Assembly: GCA_002314325.1 (NCBI GenBank)
Contig: DCFC01000036.1
Coordinates: forward strand, 94,422-118,227
DNA: 23,806 nucleotides
From: Megamonas hypermegale
Lineage (GTDB): Bacteria; Bacillota; Negativicutes; Selenomonadales; Selenomonadaceae
Reading direction: 5' to 3'
Shown: one piece after another, positions 20,552 through 23,806 of the stretch
Layout: every line of letters begins with the position of its first letter
Position numbering within the stretch: position 1 is the first letter of the stretch
The notes under the pieces: generated by a model
Database searches by the model: none
Seen by the model: the letters and a program-made list of their open reading frames with translations, nothing else
What the model was told of the DNA's origin: nothing
Program-made: the position numbers and the translations under genes

Positions 20552-21088
20552 CTATTCGATAATGTAGGCGTTTACGATTTCGCCGTAATAGGCGATATGA
20601 ATATCCTTATTACTGCCGCAATATGAGCTGTCCACATCCTGCGGATACGATTGGCGCTGAATTTCCGGCGGAAGCGCCGAAAGCTCCTGTTTCTGCTTGT
20701 AAATGACTTTGCATTCCAAAGTGAGCGGCAGCTCGCGTATGGCGGGAGCAGCGACTTTTTCGCCGTCTTCCAGTGTTAAATCAAGGTCGGCAATTTTGTC
20801 CGTATCTTTGCCGGAGTGCGTGCCGCAGTAGCCGAGAATTTTCTTATTAAATTCACCGAGCGGAATATTTACCGTAAATTCGCCGCTTGTATCGAGCTGA
20901 CTGCGGGTGAAGCGGTGTTCCCGCACAAAAGTGATAAATACCGGTTTTGCCCATTCAATGCCGAGCGTACCCCAGCCGATGGTCATCGTGTTGACTTTGC
21001 CGTCGGCTTTCGTCGTGAGCAGTACGCCTTTCGGCAGAGCCTGCATAATTTCCTTCGCATAATCGAAAACATTAACGTATTTTTTCAT
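20552..21088 (-). CDS. Flavin reductase family protein (FMN-binding split barrel)
   Basis: A 178-residue protein of the flavin-reductase-like group. It has the N-terminal pattern MQALPKGVLLTTKADGKVNTMTIGWGTLGIEW, here described by its parts: a beta hairpin with the Gly-Val-Leu-Leu-Thr-Thr strand (about residues 20-27) and the NTMTIGWG FMN-phosphate region (about 33-40). KPVFITFVREHRFTRSQL and TSGEFTVNIPLGEF follow, then a C-terminal GEIVNAYI strand. Such proteins bind FMN and reduce flavin or act as ferric/flavin reductases; the partner is unknown. GAAGGTG lies 5-6 nt upstream. It follows scpB by 28 bp on the same strand, so the two may be cotranscribed. Confidence 0.85.
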   Translation of the reverse strand: MKKYVNVFDYAKEIMQALPKGVLLTTKADGKVNTMTIGWGTLGIEWAKPVFITFVREHRFTRSQLDTSGEFTVNIPLGEFNKKILGYCGTHSGKDTDKIADLDLTLEDGEKVAAPAIRELPLTLECKVIYKQKQELSALPPEIQRQSYPQDVDSSYCGSNKDIHIAYYGEIVNAYIIE

Positions 21089-21116
21089 AAATGCACCTTC
21101 TCTATATTTTCATATT

Positions 21117-21722
21117 TCATAATTTATTTGTTTCCGTCATATTTTCCGCCATATCCAGACCGGCAAACAGGTTTGATTCCTGATAGATTTTTTCACGTTC
21201 CTCGTAACTTGTACTTGGCAGCTCCGGCAAATCCTTTAAATCGTTTAAGCCGAAACATTGCAGAAATAACGCCGTCGTCCCGTACAAAATCGGTCTGCCA
21301 ATGACTTTTTTGCGCCCGATTTCCTGAATTAAATCGCGTTCCAGCAAACGGCGCAGAATTTTATCGGAATTTACACCGCGGATTTCCTCGATTTCCTGCT
21401 TTGTTACAGGTTGTTTGAATGCTATGATGGATAGCGTCTCGAGCAGCGGCTGAGAAAGCTTTTTGTCGACAACCTGCGTAAATTTCTGCAGATACGGTGC
21501 AAACTTCGCCTTCGTGCACAAACGGTAGCCGCCTGCTATTTTTATCAGAGCCAATCCGCTGCCGTTTTGCTGCAAATCGTCCTGCAATGCGGCGATTAAC
21601 TCGTCGAGTTCATTACCGGATATAGAGAGCGTATTGGCAAGTTTTGCTCCCGGTACAGCTTCGCCGGCTACGAACAGGATTGCTTCTATGGCGGCTTTTA
21701 ATTCGTCTTTTCGTTCATTCAT
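21117..21722 (-). CDS. scpB: Segregation and condensation protein B
   Basis: Part of the SMC-ScpA-ScpB condensin that organises and segregates the chromosome. The 201-residue protein has two winged-helix domains. The first (about 5-80) begins ELKAAIEAILFVAGEAV. The second (about 90-165) contains LSQPLLETLSIIAFKQPVTKQEIEEIRG and KKVIGRPILYGTT, both diagnostic. A divergent acidic tail follows. Usually scpA lies directly upstream; here an AraC-family gene on the opposite strand does, so scpA must be elsewhere. AAAGGA lies 11 nt before the ATG. The flavin-reductase gene follows. Confidence 0.94.
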   Translation of the reverse strand: MNERKDELKAAIEAILFVAGEAVPGAKLANTLSISGNELDELIAALQDDLQQNGSGLALIKIAGGYRLCTKAKFAPYLQKFTQVVDKKLSQPLLETLSIIAFKQPVTKQEIEEIRGVNSDKILRRLLERDLIQEIGRKKVIGRPILYGTTALFLQCFGLNDLKDLPELPSTSYEEREKIYQESNLFAGLDMAENMTETNKL

Positions 21723-21871
21723 TAAAAATTCGTTCCTTTACATTACAAACAATTAGCATATTATTTATTTTAACAGAAAAAATTTTCCTTGCCTATACAA
21801 TGTATTTATATATAAGACTTTTTCCGCCAAAATAATTATGGTATCATTAATGTATTAGCGAGGGATGTATT

Positions 21872-22759
21872 ATGGAATATGAAAAAAAAGGTTACCTGAC
21901 ATCTTATTTTAAGCTGTTCCGCCTGAAAGACATAGCGAAACTGAATGTTAAAGCGCATTACCACGAATTTGATAAAATCATTCTGTTTCTGAGCGGAAAA
22001 GTGAATTACGTAATCGAAGCGCAGTCGTATCAGCTGTTTCCGTACGATATCGTGTTCGTACCGCATAACAGCGTGCATTATCCCGTCATCGACGAACATG
22101 CGCCGTACGAACGGCTGGTTATCTATATAAGTCCTGCATTTTTGGAAAAAGAGAGCGATGCGGAAAGCAATCTGGCTCACTGTTTTTTTTACGCCCGGCA
22201 GAACCATTCCTATGTAATGCACCTGGACAATATTGAAACGAATGATATCGTACTGCAGATGAACAAACTGGAAAACTCCTTTACCGACGGCGGCTTTGCC
22301 AATAAAATCTATACGAAGCTAATTTTCATGGAGTTTATGATTTTGCTCAACCGTGCTATCATTAATGATAATTGCAACATCAATACGCATCATCACGTTT
22401 CTTACGACGAAAACGTTCTGGCGGTGCTTGATTATATCAATCGTAATTTGTTCAACGAACTGAACGTCGACCAGATAGCAAAGCAGTTTTTCGTCAGCAA
22501 ATATTATTTAATGCGCCGTTTCAAAGCCAAAACGGGTTACAGCATTCATCAATATATATTGAATAAACGGCTTTTGGCGGCAAAAGAATATATAAAAAAC
22601 GGCAGAGCCCTGACGCAGGTCTGCTTTGACTGCGGGTTCAAGGATTATTCCGTATTCAGCCGCAGTTTCAAGGCGGCGTTTCGGCAGTCGCCGCGTGAGT
22701 TTAAAAAGTCCATAGCAACGACATCAAATGATTATAAAGAGGTTAGAATTAATGACTAA
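21872..22759 (+). CDS. AraC-family transcriptional regulator
   Basis: A 295-residue regulator with an N-terminal cupin-like sensing domain (about residues 15-110; the AHYHEFDKIILFLSGKVNYVIE pattern around residues 28-49 and YDIVFVPHNSVHYP). The C-terminal double helix-turn-helix (about 185-285) has LNVDQIAKQFFVSKYYLMRR and LTQVCFDCGFKDYSVFSRSF, the two AraC recognition elements, ending FRQSPREFKK. The ligand is unknown; the histidine-rich HYHEFD entry loop is typical of sugar- or small-acid-sensing members. GAGGGA lies 6 nt before the ATG. The stop overlaps the next gene by 8 bp, so it is translationally coupled to the thiamine pyrophosphokinase gene, an unusual partner. Confidence 0.92.
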   Translation: MEYEKKGYLTSYFKLFRLKDIAKLNVKAHYHEFDKIILFLSGKVNYVIEAQSYQLFPYDIVFVPHNSVHYPVIDEHAPYERLVIYISPAFLEKESDAESNLAHCFFYARQNHSYVMHLDNIETNDIVLQMNKLENSFTDGGFANKIYTKLIFMEFMILLNRAIINDNCNINTHHHVSYDENVLAVLDYINRNLFNELNVDQIAKQFFVSKYYLMRRFKAKTGYSIHQYILNKRLLAAKEYIKNGRALTQVCFDCGFKDYSVFSRSFKAAFRQSPREFKKSIATTSNDYKEVRIND

Positions 22760-23468
22760 AATTTTAGAATTACCGCAGCTTCAGGCTGTGTTCAGCTACG
22801 ATATTCCGGAAAAACAGGTCGTTTTAGTCAGCGGCGGACAGGCTCCGGCCAAAAGCTGGCTGAAACAGGTTATCCAAAACAGACCGCTATGGTGTGCCGA
22901 CCACGGCGTCGATATCTGCAAAGAAGCGGAATGTGTTCCCTGGCAGCTCGTGGGCGACGGCGACAGTGCTTCGCCTCAGGCGTGGCAGTGGGCGATAGAC
23001 AACGGCTCGCTTATCACGAAAGTTCCGGCAAAAAAAGATGTTACCGATACGCAGCTTGCCCTGCAAATGATAAAAGCCGAATACAATGAAGCAGCCATCA
23101 TTATGACAGGCGCATGGGGCGGACGGTTTGACCACGCTTTCAGCGCCGTATTCAGCTTTCAGGGCTTTACCAAAGGCAAAGTGCGCGGCTGCGTAGCCGA
23201 CCAGAACGAAGTCATGTTCTTTCTGCGCGACGAGGACAATATCACGCTGCGCTTCAAAAAACAGCCGAAAGCGATTTCCCTTTTGCCGCTGTCCGGCGAA
23301 TGCAGCGGCGTCAGCATAAACGGCGTCTACTGGCCGCTCGACCAGGTAATGCTTAACAACAACCTGCCGTACGCTGTCAGCAATGAAGTAAACAGCCGCG
23401 AAAACACCATCTGGGTTTCACAGAAAAAGGGACTGCTCGGAGTGTATCTTTACTGGGAGAATGAATAG
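22752..23468 (+). CDS. thiN: Thiamine pyrophosphokinase
   Basis: Transfers pyrophosphate from ATP to thiamine, giving thiamine diphosphate directly (salvage route). The 238-residue protein shows the family motifs: WCADHG (47-52), GDGDSAS (68-74, metal binding), KKDVTDTQLAL (94-104), TGAWGGRFDHAF (119-130) and AVSNE (208-212) in the C-terminal thiamine-binding sandwich. The frame extends up to 22728, but AAGAGG (22737-22742) 9 nt before the ATG at 22752 gives the better start, inside the last codons of the AraC gene. No TPP riboswitch is visible before this gene, so control probably comes from the AraC-family gene promoter. Confidence 0.93.
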   Translation: MTKILELPQLQAVFSYDIPEKQVVLVSGGQAPAKSWLKQVIQNRPLWCADHGVDICKEAECVPWQLVGDGDSASPQAWQWAIDNGSLITKVPAKKDVTDTQLALQMIKAEYNEAAIIMTGAWGGRFDHAFSAVFSFQGFTKGKVRGCVADQNEVMFFLRDEDNITLRFKKQPKAISLLPLSGECSGVSINGVYWPLDQVMLNNNLPYAVSNEVNSRENTIWVSQKKGLLGVYLYWENE

Positions 23469-23806
23469 ATGTTCATTTTTCTTTGATGCAAAGAAAAACG
23501 AACCAAAAATCACCTAAAGGTATAACAGGCTCTAATTACTAAAGTAATAAAAGCCTGTAAAAAAAACCTTTTTTAACGTTTCGCTTACGCTGCACTGGGC
23601 GGGCCTTCGCAGCCTTTCTTTAAATACAAACGGTACAGCGGCTCGAAACGTTTGGAATTTGGCTCGTGCCTTTTGTTCTCAGTAGAAGCTTAATTTGAGA
23701 TGTTGACACTGTATTTTGCTAGCCATGCCAAAACTTTCATCCACATTTAGAGTATTTTCACGGTAGCTTTAGCTATTAAAAATAAAAAGATTTAGATATG
23801 TTTTTA
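23469..23806. other. Gene-free, hairpin-rich DNA after thiN
   Basis: There is no convincing reading frame in 338 bp. Three structured elements occur: a perfect 10-bp inverted repeat TTTTTCTTTG/CAAAGAAAAA with a 3-nt loop (23476-23498), the terminator region (23516-23574), and a 9-bp repeat pair AACGTTTCG/CGAAACGTT (23575-23583, 23644-23652) around a GC-rich segment. The last 110 bp are AT-rich and featureless. The sequence resembles dispersed noncoding repeats seen after genes in related genomes (impression only). Confidence 0.5.
23516..23574 (+). terminator. Probable terminator of thiN
   Basis: Nested pairing: AAAGG with CCTTT outside, ACAGGCT with AGCCTGT, and ATTACT with AGTAAT around an AA loop, followed by TTTTTT at about 23569-23574. 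The stem has internal bulges, so efficiency is uncertain. Confidence 0.6.

Noticed and set aside
1..23806. tRNA or rRNA genes
   Set aside because: No cloverleaf-like GGTTCGA-type T-arm with matching acceptor stem was seen; the one GGTTCCACC stretch near 20362 belongs to the T-box.

Overview
The window reads as chromosomal DNA of a low-to-moderate GC, Bacillota-type anaerobe. Negativicutes is my best guess, from the miaB-mutS-mutL operon, the glycine T-box ahead of split glyQ/glyS, strong AGGAGG-type ribosome binding sites and frequent TTG starts. No rRNA or tRNA gene lies in the window, so the placement is inference. Most core genes have mid-range GC. A block at about 11.5-13.1 kb is clearly more AT-rich and looks acquired.

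Layout: (1) 1-2.8 kb: an EamA-type exporter behind a consensus promoter and a perfect palindrome, then a hexapeptide O-acetyltransferase and an RpiR-type SIS regulator on the minus strand. (2) 2.8-4.2 kb: nicotinate phosphoribosyltransferase (NAD salvage), minus strand. (3) 4.4-10.4 kb: miaB-mutS-mutL on the plus strand from one promoter with a leader hairpin, covering tRNA modification and mismatch repair. (4) 10.4-13.1 kb: accessory segment with a long inverted repeat, a secreted class D beta-lactamase, a 58-aa protein paired with a GNAT-fold protein between two look-alike terminators, and an unknown exported protein. (5) 13.1-15.3 kb: an MFS exporter and an exported two-repeat carboxymuconolactone-decarboxylase-like protein, the latter behind a MerR-style promoter with a 19-bp spacer. 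(6) 15.3-17.3 kb: proC, a stand-alone cas6-like gene with no CRISPR array in view, and a candidate structured small RNA with its own promoter and terminator. (7) 17.3-20.5 kb: glyQ-glyS under a T-box. (8) 20.5-21.7 kb: a flavin-reductase-like protein and scpB. (9) 21.9-23.5 kb: an AraC-family regulator overlapping a thiamine pyrophosphokinase gene. (10) 23.5-23.8 kb: gene-free, hairpin-rich DNA.

The most interesting items are the orphan cas6, the divergent RNA candidate next to it (which shares a degenerate core with the loop of the inverted repeat before the beta-lactamase), and the small-protein/GNAT cassette. No complete known defence system is visible. Everything here comes from reading the sequence; no database search was run.
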